The translations under genes were made by a program, and so were the position numbers. 64,000 nucleotides of DNA from Flammeovirga sp. SJP92 (lineage in GTDB: Bacteria; Bacteroidota; Bacteroidia; Cytophagales; Flammeovirgaceae), in contig NZ_LQAQ01000015.1 of the NCBI RefSeq assembly GCF_001583495.1, positions 372,001 through 436,000 of the forward strand, written 5' to 3'. Positions 28,663 to 37,685 of the stretch are shown here, piece after piece (within the stretch, counting starts at the first letter, position 1; every line of letters starts with the position of its first letter). The notes beneath the pieces were generated by a model. It ran no database searches. It was not told the origin of the DNA and saw only the letters and a list, made by a program, of their open reading frames with translations.

Positions 28663-29901
28663 ATGGTAACGTATATAAAACTCGCTTGGTACTCTTTGAA
28701 GAAAAATCCCTTCTTCTCTTTTATCATCCTTTTTGGGATTAGCATGACCATTATGGTAATCATGTTTGTCGGATCTATTTTAGATACATCTTATGGAGCA
28801 AACGGTACTTACAAAGACATCGATAGAATATTAATCGCATCAAACTTAAAAGTTATTAGAAGTGGAGAAAACGGTTACTCCAACTCCTCTTTTTCTTACA
28901 ATGCTTACAAGGATTACTTTTCGAAAATGAAAACCCCTGAAGTCAGCTCAGTCAGCGAAAGCCACTGGTTTGCCAATGTGTATTATAAAGAATTAGGAAA
29001 GAAAGTTTCAAGAGAAGATATCGATCACAACTTCACGAAGATATTCCCATTAGAATTTGTAAAAGGTCGTGCATTTACTTTAGAAGATTTAGAGCAAAGA
29101 AAACAAGTAGCCATTATTACTGATCAGCTTGCTGATGAATTATTTGGGGATGAAGAGCCTTTAGGAAAGAAAATCAAGACTAAGTCAAGATACTATGAAG
29201 TGGTTGGTGTGGTTAAAAAAGAAAATAAATTAAGGAGAAGAGTGTTTGCTGATATTTACACGCCTTATAACATTCATCAAAAACCTGATCAAGAATGGCA
29301 CGTGTTCTTAGGTTCAAGTGTATTCTATATGAAATTTAAAAATCAGGAAGACCTGGTTAGAGGACAGAATGAGTTCCAAGAAATAGTAGCCTCACTCCCA
29401 ATCGATGCTTCAAAAAATGAAGTGAAAAATGAAGCTAAAGCTTTAACGGAGAAGGCATTATTATTTTGGAATATGCTTGATGTAGATGATGAGAGAATGT
29501 TTGGAGTTTACCTAAGTCTCATTGCTTTCATATGTATGTTTATTCCAGCCCTTAGTTTGATTAATCTAAATATCACTCGTATCTCAGAAAGAACCTCAGA
29601 AATGGGGATTAGAAAAGCATTTGGAGCTTCCTCTTCTGATCTATTAAAACAGCTATTAGTAGAAAATGTATTTACAACGCTCATTGGTGGAGTGATTGGA
29701 ATGATCATGACGTTCGGAGTTGTAGCCTTATTCAATCATTACAGTTGGATGGGTGAGGATGAAAGGCTTGAAATTCACTTCATTTTATTAGGGTATGGAT
29801 TTACCTGTACATTATTCTTCAGTATCCTATCGGGTTTCTACCCTGCCCTCAAAATTTCCAATTTCGGTATTATTTCTTCACTTAAAAACGACAAGCAATA
29901 A
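28663..29901 (+). CDS. MacB/FtsX-type ABC permease, subunit 1
   Basis: 412 residues: one N-terminal transmembrane helix (about 19-40), a large periplasmic MacB-PCD domain (about 50-270), then three C-terminal helices of the FtsX domain. The RTSEMGIRKAFGAS segment is the conserved coupling region that contacts the ATPase. With only four helices it must pair with a second subunit, presumably the permease encoded next, whose start overlaps this stop by 1 bp (TAATG). Such transporters extrude lipoproteins or toxic compounds, or transmit force across the periplasm. Confidence 0.92.
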   Translation: MVTYIKLAWYSLKKNPFFSFIILFGISMTIMVIMFVGSILDTSYGANGTYKDIDRILIASNLKVIRSGENGYSNSSFSYNAYKDYFSKMKTPEVSSVSESHWFANVYYKELGKKVSREDIDHNFTKIFPLEFVKGRAFTLEDLEQRKQVAIITDQLADELFGDEEPLGKKIKTKSRYYEVVGVVKKENKLRRRVFADIYTPYNIHQKPDQEWHVFLGSSVFYMKFKNQEDLVRGQNEFQEIVASLPIDASKNEVKNEAKALTEKALLFWNMLDVDDERMFGVYLSLIAFICMFIPALSLINLNITRISERTSEMGIRKAFGASSSDLLKQLLVENVFTTLIGGVIGMIMTFGVVALFNHYSWMGEDERLEIHFILLGYGFTCTLFFSILSGFYPALKISNFGIISSLKNDKQ

Positions 29902-31091
29902 TGATAAAGCATTCACTTCAGATCCTTTGGACAAGAAAAAAGAAAAACGCACTAATGGTAGTTGAGATTGCTTTTTCTTTCATCATCTTATTTTTACTTT
30001 TCTCACTTCTTTACAATAAGTTTCAAAACTATGCTCATCCAGTAGGTTTTAAAACTGAAAATGTGATGATTGTGAAACTAGACTTAAGTCAACTACCCGA
30101 AGAAAATACTTCTAAAGAGGGACAACATGCTCTTTATGATGCCGTAAAGCAGGTTATTGCTCAAAATACAGAAGTAAAAGAAATTGCAGAGATGGATTAT
30201 GCACACCCCTACTCGGGCAGTACCAATTCAACTCGATGGAAATTAGACGATGGGGTGACTTTCTGGCCTATTGAACAAAACCTTAGACCAAGTGCTGTGA
30301 AGTTTATGGACTTCAATTATATAAAAGGTGGACCTTTTACTTTTGAAGATGCTCAACACGATTATGAACCCGTTATTGTTACCAATTACTTCTATGAAAA
30401 ACTTAAGCCTTATCTCAATGAAGAGGACATGTTGATTAGTGAGGAAGTAAAAATTAAAATCTTTGGAGTCATCGATTATTATAACCGAAGTAGTGACTTT
30501 GAGGATCAAGAGGATCTTGCTATTAGATGTTTTGATCATTATGATTGGTTCAAAGACGGTCACCAAAGCAATATTTTTGTAAAAACTAAAAATGATCCTA
30601 GAAAGATTGAAGCTAGTATTGTTAATTCATTAGAAAGGTTAAACCCTGATTTAAAAATAGGAATTGACTATTTTGAAGATCTTCAAGCAGAAAAAAATCA
30701 ATGGGAAATTTTACCTCTTTTCTTGATATCCTTTGTTGCCTTTTTCTTAGTGATTAATATCGCTTTAGGATTATACGGTGTACTTTGGTACAACATCACA
30801 AAAAGAAAAAGTGAAATCGGAATCCGCAGAGCGATGGGTGCATCTAAACAAGACATCTTCTTACAGATGTTTAGCGAAGTGATATTATTATTTATCATTG
30901 GAGTAATCCTTGGAGGAGTTTTCGCTATTCAATTCCCAATACTAGGTGCATTTAACTATAGTAATACAGAATATTTTATGGGAGCTTTATTATCTTTAGG
31001 TTTCGTACTACTCATTACGGTTGCTTGTGGGTACTATCCAAGTAAACTAGCCACGAAAGTAACGCCGAATGAGGCATTACATGAACTCTAA
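29901..31091 (+). CDS. MacB/FtsX-type ABC permease, subunit 2
   Basis: 396 residues with the same four-helix MacB layout as the preceding gene: N-terminal helix near 17-38, periplasmic domain to about 270, and three C-terminal helices. The coupling motif reads KSEIGIRRAMGASKQDI. The two permeases are diverged paralogues, and their 1-bp overlap implies strict co-translation, consistent with a heterodimer. The gene following by 15 bp encodes a transglutaminase-like lipoprotein, which suggests a specific envelope substrate. Confidence 0.92.
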   Translation: MIKHSLQILWTRKKKNALMVVEIAFSFIILFLLFSLLYNKFQNYAHPVGFKTENVMIVKLDLSQLPEENTSKEGQHALYDAVKQVIAQNTEVKEIAEMDYAHPYSGSTNSTRWKLDDGVTFWPIEQNLRPSAVKFMDFNYIKGGPFTFEDAQHDYEPVIVTNYFYEKLKPYLNEEDMLISEEVKIKIFGVIDYYNRSSDFEDQEDLAIRCFDHYDWFKDGHQSNIFVKTKNDPRKIEASIVNSLERLNPDLKIGIDYFEDLQAEKNQWEILPLFLISFVAFFLVINIALGLYGVLWYNITKRKSEIGIRRAMGASKQDIFLQMFSEVILLFIIGVILGGVFAIQFPILGAFNYSNTEYFMGALLSLGFVLLITVACGYYPSKLATKVTPNEALHEL

Positions 31092-31106
31092 AAACAAACT
31101 CCAATT

Positions 31107-32252
31107 ATGAATCATTTATCGAACTTCAATTTATTCTTCATTTTATTAATCCTAAATATTGGTTGTTCTACCTCTAAAAAACAAACGACCAATGAGAAAC
31201 TAGTGATTCACACTAAATCCGGCCAACTTACCGCTTTTATCAACGAAGGTGTTGATAGTCATTTTAACTGGCTGAAAGTAGATACACTAGCAAAAGAAGT
31301 TGATTGGGTATTGAATTGCTATGCTCAATCGGAAAAACTTAAAATTAAGTCCGATACTGATTCTGTTGAGTATGATTTAGTGCAAAACACTAATCAGATA
31401 ATTGAGGTGGTTTTTGAAACCGACTCTATAGTGAGGTTAAATATTCAGGCGAAACCTTTTACGTTTAAAAAGATCGAATATGATCAGAAAAACGGATTGG
31501 GATATGAAATCAAATACCAAAGTAAGCCAAATGAATACCTAAAGCAGTTGGCTCAAAAGTATCCTCTAGATTTTCTTGACCACTCTAAATCAGATACTGA
31601 AGTTGTATTAGAAGTCTTAAACTGGGTGGCAACAAGATGGAATCATAATGGAAATAATTCTCCATCAAAAAATGATGCGATTACTATCTTGGATGAAGCT
31701 AATGAAGGGAAACAATTTCCATGTTTTGCTTATGCCATTGTACTCAAAGATCAATTACAAACTTTAGGATATACAGCTAGAACAGTTTATTTAAAAACGA
31801 ACGATGCTGCTACAAGTAAGAATGCTTGTGGACATGTAATCACTGAAGTTTATCTTAATGATTTACAAAAATGGGTTTTCCTCGATGGACAAATGAATAC
31901 TATGCCTATGCTAAACGGTATTCCATTAAATTCTGTTGAATTTCAAAATGCACTAACACATCATTACGATGAAGTAGAATTAAAAACACTTCACCCTGAA
32001 TCTAGATATAAGAATATTTATAATGATTTCATCTATAATTATCTGTATCATTTAGATATCAGTCTAGATCAGTGCTATAATAAAAGTCAAACCTATAAAA
32101 TTAATGGGATGAGGAGCTTGATGTTGCTTCCTTTAGGTGCTGAAGAATTAAAACGAGTTCCGTTTTATAATTCAAATATCGATTACTGTTTATATACAAA
32201 TTCTCTGGAAGATTTTTACGCAAAGCCAAACTTTCAGAATAAGGACTTATAG
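31107..32252 (+). CDS. Transglutaminase-like lipoprotein in the ABC operon
   Basis: Signal peptide with lipobox (LILNIGCST, Cys near residue 20), so a membrane-anchored lipoprotein. The central part (about 170-275) carries a transglutaminase-like cysteine-protease fold with the full Cys-His-Asp triad: FPCFAYAIVL, GHVITEVY and WVFLDGQM. Bacterial members cleave or cross-link peptides or simply bind them. The N-terminal 130 residues are beta-rich. It begins 15 bp after the second permease, so it belongs to that operon. Acting on a peptide or lipoprotein handled by the transporter is inference from position. Confidence 0.8.
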   Translation: MNHLSNFNLFFILLILNIGCSTSKKQTTNEKLVIHTKSGQLTAFINEGVDSHFNWLKVDTLAKEVDWVLNCYAQSEKLKIKSDTDSVEYDLVQNTNQIIEVVFETDSIVRLNIQAKPFTFKKIEYDQKNGLGYEIKYQSKPNEYLKQLAQKYPLDFLDHSKSDTEVVLEVLNWVATRWNHNGNNSPSKNDAITILDEANEGKQFPCFAYAIVLKDQLQTLGYTARTVYLKTNDAATSKNACGHVITEVYLNDLQKWVFLDGQMNTMPMLNGIPLNSVEFQNALTHHYDEVELKTLHPESRYKNIYNDFIYNYLYHLDISLDQCYNKSQTYKINGMRSLMLLPLGAEELKRVPFYNSNIDYCLYTNSLEDFYAKPNFQNKDL

Positions 32253-32402
32253 TTTACAAAGTATCAGTTTTTGAATTTACTGAAACTCTCCAATCACCTC
32301 AAGATAAATTACATAGCACTTAATCCTTTTATATTTCAATCAATAATTCCAGTGTCAAATATATTGGGAGTAGTATCTCCTATACCTTAAATGTTAAAAC
32401 TT

Positions 32403-32786
32403 ATGAGAACTAAATTAATTTTAATCATCGCATTTACAGCACTTACTTCATGTGCTACCACAGCTTCTCTTATATCAGGAGCGAATTATAGAAACGTCAA
32501 ATTAAATCAAACTGATGAGAACATCGATATGAAATTTAAATCCTTTTCAGGGAAAGACAATTTCAAAATCAACTGCAGTGAGAGTTCAACAGCATTAATG
32601 CTAAAGTCTTCCCATTCAAAAGGAGAATTTAATATTGTCATCAAAAATGAAAAGGGTCAGGTGATCGGACAAACCGATAATTCCGAATTTGTTGAACAAA
32701 AAATTAATCTGGATGGAACAAAAAGAGTAGCAATAGAAATCCAAGGCAAGGAAAGCAGTGGTGACCTCAACTGTTCTTGTATTTAA
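32403..32786 (+). CDS. Small predicted lipoprotein (127 aa)
   Basis: ATG at 32403 gives a well-formed lipoprotein signal (MRTKLILIIAFTALTSC, Cys 17); an in-frame ATG at 32391 would add four residues. The mature part is about 110 residues of alternating strands (EFNIVIKNEKGQVIG), compatible with a small beta-sandwich, and ends with a cysteine pair (LNCSCI). No family recognised. It stands alone between the ABC operon (150 bp upstream) and the regulator gene (214 bp downstream); both gaps are AT-rich without clear terminator or sigma-54 site. Confidence 0.75.
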   Translation: MRTKLILIIAFTALTSCATTASLISGANYRNVKLNQTDENIDMKFKSFSGKDNFKINCSESSTALMLKSSHSKGEFNIVIKNEKGQVIGQTDNSEFVEQKINLDGTKRVAIEIQGKESSGDLNCSCI

Positions 32787-33000
32787 TTCAGCAAAATTAG
32801 TGTTGGTGAGGGAAAAGCACTTCCTTTTAAAACAAGAATTTCATGATAATCTAATTTTATTAACCTACCATTATTTTCTTATGCTTCATTAGTACAATGA
32901 TGAGCAAATTGATAATAAAATTAAAAAACGATAAATCACATTCTTAATATAGTATAAAACAAAGATCTACTTTATCTTTAAAGATTAACAAATTTTCAAG

Positions 33001-34404
33001 ATGACCAATTCCTATATACTAATTATTGACGACGACGAAGCTGTTCGTAAATCCATCGGTTTGTTCCTTAAAATGAATGGATTCAAACCTATTCTTGCAC
33101 CCCATCCCAAAGAAGCTTATCCTCTGCTTTCTGAGTTCAAATTTTCATGTGTTCTATTGGATATGAACTTCAAAGTGGAGACCACAGGTGATGAAGGCCT
33201 TACTGCTTTAAAAAAGATAAAGAAGACCAACCCGAGCCTTCCCGTTATCTTATTTACAGGATGGGGAAGTATGCAATTGGCTATCGAAGGAATGAAATTG
33301 GGGGCATCTGACTTTATAAATAAACCGTGGGATAATGACAACTTATTAAAGTGCATCAAGGATGCCATTGCGGTAGAAAAAAATAAAGCAAAAGCTCAAC
33401 CTACAGAGAAAACTTCTAGTAGGAAGAAAATCGAAAGTCAATACAATATTTCTAATATTATTGGGCAAGATCCTAAGTTACTGCAAGTACTGGAGACAGT
33501 TGGCAGGGTAGCCAAAACCAATGCTCCTATTTTGATTATGGGAGAAAGCGGTACAGGTAAGGAACTGATTGCGGAAGCGGTACATAATAATAGTCCTAGG
33601 AACGAAAATGAATTTGTGAAGGTCAATCTTGGTGGTATTTCTCAGTCTCTGTTTGAATCTGAAATGTTTGGTCATAAAAAAGGGTCCTTTACTGGAGCTT
33701 ATACAGATCGTGAAGGACGTTTTGCTGTTGCTGATCAAGGGAGTATTTTTCTGGATGAAATGGGTGAATTGGATCTTTCTTCTCAGGTGAAACTATTGAG
33801 AGTTTTGCAGGAGAGAAAGTTTGAACCTTTAGGGTCTTCTAAAACACAAACAGCAGATTTCAGAGTAATATCGGCAACCAATAAGACTTTACCAGAATTA
33901 GTAAAAGAAGGAAAATTCAGAGAAGATCTTTTCTTTAGAATTAATTTGATTACAGTTGTACTTCCTCCTTTGAGAGAACGTAAGGGAGATATTCCTTTAT
34001 TGGCTGAACATTTCTTGGTTCAATTGGAAACTTCTTATGGTATCACAGGAAAAGCATTTGCTCCTGACACTTTGAAATGGTTACAGAAACAACCGCTGAA
34101 AGGAAATATCAGAGAATTGAAAAACTGGGTGGAAAGTTCTGTTTTGATGAGTACAAGTGATGTACTCCAAATCAGTGATTTTGAAAACAACCCCACTAAT
34201 ATTCATGCATTTCAAAATGACGAAATCAAAGAAGAGATCGTACCTAATGGAATGACACTTGAGGAAATGGAAATTTTGATGATCAAAAATGCTTTGGAAG
34301 ATAACCGTTATAAAATTGCTCCTTCCGCCAAGCAATTGGGAATCTCAAGAAATGCACTTTATAGAAAAATAGAAAAATACGAAATTACGGATGCTCAAGA
34401 TTGA
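33001..34404 (+). CDS. NtrC-type sigma-54-dependent response regulator
   Basis: 467 residues. Receiver domain (1-120) with D10-D12 acidic pocket and phospho-acceptor D54; AAA+ sigma-54 activator domain (about 145-380) with Walker A GESGTGKE (181-188), the sigma-54-contacting GSFTGA loop (about 227-232), Walker B SIFLDEMGEL and arginine finger region; Fis-type HTH at the C-terminus (APSAKQLGISRNALYRKI). It activates sigma-54 RNA polymerase when phosphorylated. The stop overlaps the kinase gene by 14 bp, so they are a cognate pair. In Bacteroidota such pairs commonly sit next to MacB-type ABC genes, the probable targets, but I find no convincing -24/-12 site in the nearby gaps. Confidence 0.95.
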   Translation: MTNSYILIIDDDEAVRKSIGLFLKMNGFKPILAPHPKEAYPLLSEFKFSCVLLDMNFKVETTGDEGLTALKKIKKTNPSLPVILFTGWGSMQLAIEGMKLGASDFINKPWDNDNLLKCIKDAIAVEKNKAKAQPTEKTSSRKKIESQYNISNIIGQDPKLLQVLETVGRVAKTNAPILIMGESGTGKELIAEAVHNNSPRNENEFVKVNLGGISQSLFESEMFGHKKGSFTGAYTDREGRFAVADQGSIFLDEMGELDLSSQVKLLRVLQERKFEPLGSSKTQTADFRVISATNKTLPELVKEGKFREDLFFRINLITVVLPPLRERKGDIPLLAEHFLVQLETSYGITGKAFAPDTLKWLQKQPLKGNIRELKNWVESSVLMSTSDVLQISDFENNPTNIHAFQNDEIKEEIVPNGMTLEEMEILMIKNALEDNRYKIAPSAKQLGISRNALYRKIEKYEITDAQD

Positions 34405-35695
34405 ATATAGCTTACTATCGTTACTTATCGTTGGAACACTTTTAGGCGTTACTTATACAAACAGACTAGAGAGTCCTTTACTTTTTTTGACTGCTGAAGT
34501 GGTATCAGTCATTGTGGTATTATGGCTGATCAGACTCTATTTATTTGTGAGCAAACCCCTCAAAGAGCTAAATAATGCCTTAAGGTTACTGACCAACAAC
34601 GATTTTCAATCAAGGTTACTCCCTACTCCTCACCCCATTGTCAATAAATTAGTGACAGTGTTTAACAAGATGATTGATAGAATACATCAAGAGAGAGTAG
34701 AACAAAGAGAGCAAAGTTATTTCTTGGAGCATTTAATTAAAGCTACTCCACATGGCATTATAATTTTAGACTACGATCAAAAAATCATTAAGTCTAACCC
34801 TACTGCTATCAATATGCTGGAAATGGATTTTGATACTCTTCTACTTAAAGGATTAGATGAATTGGACTCTCCTCTTTTAAATGTCATTCATAAATTACCA
34901 CTTGAAGTAGCAGAGGACATTCAATTTTCAGGTGGAAGAAAATTCAGGTGCCATAAATCATCATTTATCTTCCAAGGCTTCCAACAGCAGTTTATCATTA
35001 TTCAAGATCTTTATCTAGAAGATATAAAAAAGGAAAAGCAAGCCTACAGTAAAGTAATCCGTATGATGAGTCATGAAGTCAATAATTCAGTAGGTGCTAT
35101 CAATTCTTTTGTAGATACTTTGAAAATGTTCGCCCCAACTGATGAAGAAATCAAGGAAGACTATATGGATGCTTTAAGCATTATCAAAGATAGAAATGAG
35201 GCTATGGCATTATTTATGAAAAATTTTGCTTCAGTTGTAAAAGTGCCGGAACCGGATTTTGAATCGATTGATCTAGGTAAACTTATGACCTACCTCACAG
35301 ATATTTATAAAGCAGATTTTAAGAAGCATCAAATTGAATTTGAATTAAATATTCCAACCAATACTTTCGTCTCTGCAGACAAGAGTTTACTGGAACAGCT
35401 TTTTATCAATATCATCAAAAACGCCAAAGAAGCACTATTGGAAACGGAAGACCAAAGAAAGATAAAGATCGACTTCAACGTAAAAGATAAAGAACTGGAA
35501 ATATGGAACTCCGGTCCTTCTATACCAAAAGAAGTTGAAGAAAAACTATTTACTCCATTTTATAGCAGTAAGCCTACCGGTCAAGGTATTGGGTTAATGC
35601 TTTGCAGAGACATTTTGGTAAAACACCAATGGGATTTTGGACTATTCAGTGATGAAAGAGGTGGTGCTACTTTTGTAATAAAACAATTAAAATAG
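34391..35695 (+). CDS. Sensor histidine kinase paired with the NtrC regulator
   Basis: 434 residues: two transmembrane helices with almost no periplasmic loop (about 5-50), a HAMP-like linker, a PAS-like domain (about 110-200; HGIIILDYDQKIIKSNPTA), a HisKA region with MMSHEVNNSVGAI, where the His of SHE is phosphorylated, and a GHKL ATPase domain (IIKNAKEAL; GQGIGLMLCRDI). The short outer loop suggests sensing within the membrane or cytoplasm rather than in the periplasm. The HEVNN box is typical of kinases that partner NtrC regulators. Its start lies within the last 14 bp of the regulator gene. Confidence 0.93.
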   Translation: MLKIEYSLLSLLIVGTLLGVTYTNRLESPLLFLTAEVVSVIVVLWLIRLYLFVSKPLKELNNALRLLTNNDFQSRLLPTPHPIVNKLVTVFNKMIDRIHQERVEQREQSYFLEHLIKATPHGIIILDYDQKIIKSNPTAINMLEMDFDTLLLKGLDELDSPLLNVIHKLPLEVAEDIQFSGGRKFRCHKSSFIFQGFQQQFIIIQDLYLEDIKKEKQAYSKVIRMMSHEVNNSVGAINSFVDTLKMFAPTDEEIKEDYMDALSIIKDRNEAMALFMKNFASVVKVPEPDFESIDLGKLMTYLTDIYKADFKKHQIEFELNIPTNTFVSADKSLLEQLFINIIKNAKEALLETEDQRKIKIDFNVKDKELEIWNSGPSIPKEVEEKLFTPFYSSKPTGQGIGLMLCRDILVKHQWDFGLFSDERGGATFVIKQLK

Positions 35696-35910
35696 TCTCA
35701 AAACGTCTAAAAACATACGCTTAGGAATATTCTAATATCATTTATTCATTTTTTTAATAAAACTCTCTAAACCTACGTAAGTATCACTTTACCAACATAA
35801 TAGTGCATTATACAAGATTGTAGATTTGATATAAGGTTATTTTTGATTAGCTTTTTGATACATTACATGCTCGAAACACTCCAATTCACATCTATAACCC
35901 GAAAAACTAT

Positions 35911-37062
35911 ATGCACGATATTGATCAGATAACGAATTTAAAATCAGAACTTACCCACGTTCAAAATCAGCTAAAACAAAAAGAAATAATCATTGATAGT
36001 ATTCTTGAAGGTACAATGGCTGGATTTTGGGATTGGTACATTCAGGATAATTATGAGTACCTGAGCCCCACCTTCAAAAAAATGTTTGGGTATGAGGACC
36101 ATGAAATGGAGAATTCTCCCGAGTCTTGGATGAAAATCATGCATCCAGACGACCTGAATATGGTAAAGGAAAATTTTGATCATTATATCAAAGGCAGAGG
36201 ACAGGAACCCTACATCACTGAAGTACGCTTTTTTCATAAAAACGGTTCAATTATATGGGTGCAATGTGAGGGAAAAGTGATTGAATGGGATGAAGACTGG
36301 AATCCAATCCGGATGGTGGGTTATCATATTGACATTACCAAAAGAAAAAAAATAGAAAAAGAGAGAAAGTATACGGCACAGCTGGAAAAGAAAAATCAAG
36401 AGCTGGAGAAATTTGCCTATGTGGCCTCTCATGACCTCCAAGAACCCATTAACAGCATTAAGAGTTTCGCGGATTTATTGAGTGATGATCGAGCAAATCA
36501 ACTTTCTGAAACCTCCAAGCAAATGTTAGGTTTTATTTCCGAATCGGCTGACCGAATGGGAAAACTGATTTTAGGGCTCCTAGAACATTCTAACATTGGG
36601 CTGGACAGAAAAATAGAAACTGTGGATTGCAACCATCTTATTCAAGATGTACTACAGGATCTTGATAAAATAATTCACGATACGGGTGCGACTTTCAAAA
36701 TTGACACTTTGCCCAAACACCTTAAGGGGAATGAAACAGAGTTGAGAATTTTGTTTCAGAACATTATCAGCAATGGTGTCAAATTTCACGTTAAAGGACA
36801 TCCGCCTCGTATCACCATCACTTGTAATCTACAACCACAGCACTACCTCTTTGAAATAACAGATAACGGAATTGGTATTGAAAAGAAGAACTACGAAAAA
36901 ATATTTGACATTTTCACAAAACTCAACATTTACAGTAAATACGAAGGAACCGGAATTGGTCTAGCACATTGCAAAAAAATAATGGATTTGCATCAAGGCA
37001 AAATATGGCTGGACTCCACTCAAGGAGAAGGAACAACTTTTTACTTAAAACTACCCAAATGA
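35911..37062 (+). CDS. Cytoplasmic PAS sensor histidine kinase
   Basis: 383 residues without membrane helices. A short coiled coil (8-30), a PAS/PAC domain (about 30-150; FKKMFGYEDHEMENSPESW, VGYHIDITKRKKIE), a HisKA helix with FAYVASHDLQEP (H174), and a GHKL ATPase (NIISNGVKFH; DNGIGI; GTGIGLAHCKK). The PAS domain suggests a ligand or redox signal inside the cell. The stop overlaps the start of a single-domain receiver (37059), its presumed phosphate acceptor. A TAGATTTG box at 35821-35828 fits a Bacteroidota -7 element 83 bp upstream. Closely related to the kinase at 42026 in its C-terminal half. Confidence 0.93.
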   Translation: MHDIDQITNLKSELTHVQNQLKQKEIIIDSILEGTMAGFWDWYIQDNYEYLSPTFKKMFGYEDHEMENSPESWMKIMHPDDLNMVKENFDHYIKGRGQEPYITEVRFFHKNGSIIWVQCEGKVIEWDEDWNPIRMVGYHIDITKRKKIEKERKYTAQLEKKNQELEKFAYVASHDLQEPINSIKSFADLLSDDRANQLSETSKQMLGFISESADRMGKLILGLLEHSNIGLDRKIETVDCNHLIQDVLQDLDKIIHDTGATFKIDTLPKHLKGNETELRILFQNIISNGVKFHVKGHPPRITITCNLQPQHYLFEITDNGIGIEKKNYEKIFDIFTKLNIYSKYEGTGIGLAHCKKIMDLHQGKIWLDSTQGEGTTFYLKLPK

Positions 37063-37463
37063 TGAAAGATCTAAAAAAAGTAATGCTTATTGATGACGAA
37101 GAAATGTCTATTTTCATCAATAAATTGATATTAAATAAAATGGAAGACATCAATAAAGACATTATTGTTTTTAATGAAGCCAAAAGTGCCCTCTTCTATT
37201 TGATGAATATAGACAATGAAGAAAATATTCCCGATTTAATTTTACTCGACATTAATATGCCAGATATGAACGGTTGGGAATTTACAGAGATTTACGAGGC
37301 GATTCAATTTAAATTCAAGCAACCTCAATTGGCAATTTTAACAACCTCATTGAACCCCAAAGACAAACAGAAAGCAGAAAACCTTACTGTAGTTGACTTT
37401 TTTGTCAACAAACCTTTGAGCAAAGAAAAAGTCAATTCACTACTCAATGTGGTAAGATCTTAA
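37059..37463 (+). CDS. Single-domain receiver (CheY-like) response regulator
   Basis: 134 residues consisting only of a receiver domain: acidic pair D12/D13, phospho-acceptor D64 in LLDINMP, the TTS switch threonine region and the KPLSKEK lysine. No output domain, so it acts by protein contact or as a phosphorelay step. The frame is open upstream to 36969 inside the kinase gene, but the receiver fold begins at the ATG-ATG at 37059/37062, which overlaps the kinase stop in the common ATGA arrangement. That coupling fixes the pairing. Related to the receivers at 39695 and 43305. Confidence 0.9.
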   Translation: MMKDLKKVMLIDDEEMSIFINKLILNKMEDINKDIIVFNEAKSALFYLMNIDNEENIPDLILLDINMPDMNGWEFTEIYEAIQFKFKQPQLAILTTSLNPKDKQKAENLTVVDFFVNKPLSKEKVNSLLNVVRS

Positions 37464-37588
37464 GCTGAATTACAATTATCTCTCTGCAAATCATAAAGTT
37501 TGTATTTCAATAGGAAAAACTCAAAATTGACCTAAGTAACAGGCCTTCATTGCTTTGTTATCATCAATTTTTAAAGTTGATAAAATTC

Positions 37589-37644
37589 ATTAAGTTTTAC
37601 TGTCAAAAAACAACTTAATAAATTCATCAGAAAGTCTATATTTG
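37589..37644 (+). promoter_or_regulatory. Promoter with overlapping palindrome, nupG-like gene
   Basis: TATATTTG at 37637-37644 is an exact Bacteroidota -7 box (TAnnTTTG), 41 bp before the ATG at 37686. About 18 bp upstream, where TTG is expected, lies TTA inside the right arm of an 8-bp palindrome ATTAAGTT (37589-37596) / AACTTAAT (37612-37619). A repressor bound there would block the -33 region. Confidence 0.5.
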
Positions 37645-37685
37645 TATCCAATACAATTATTTAATTCATTATATCAAATATAGAT

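Noticed and set aside
36969-37058. A 30-codon upstream extension of the receiver gene into the kinase gene.
   Set aside because: The receiver fold begins at the ATG-ATG at 37059, and the extra residues are a frame-shifted reading of the conserved kinase C-terminus.
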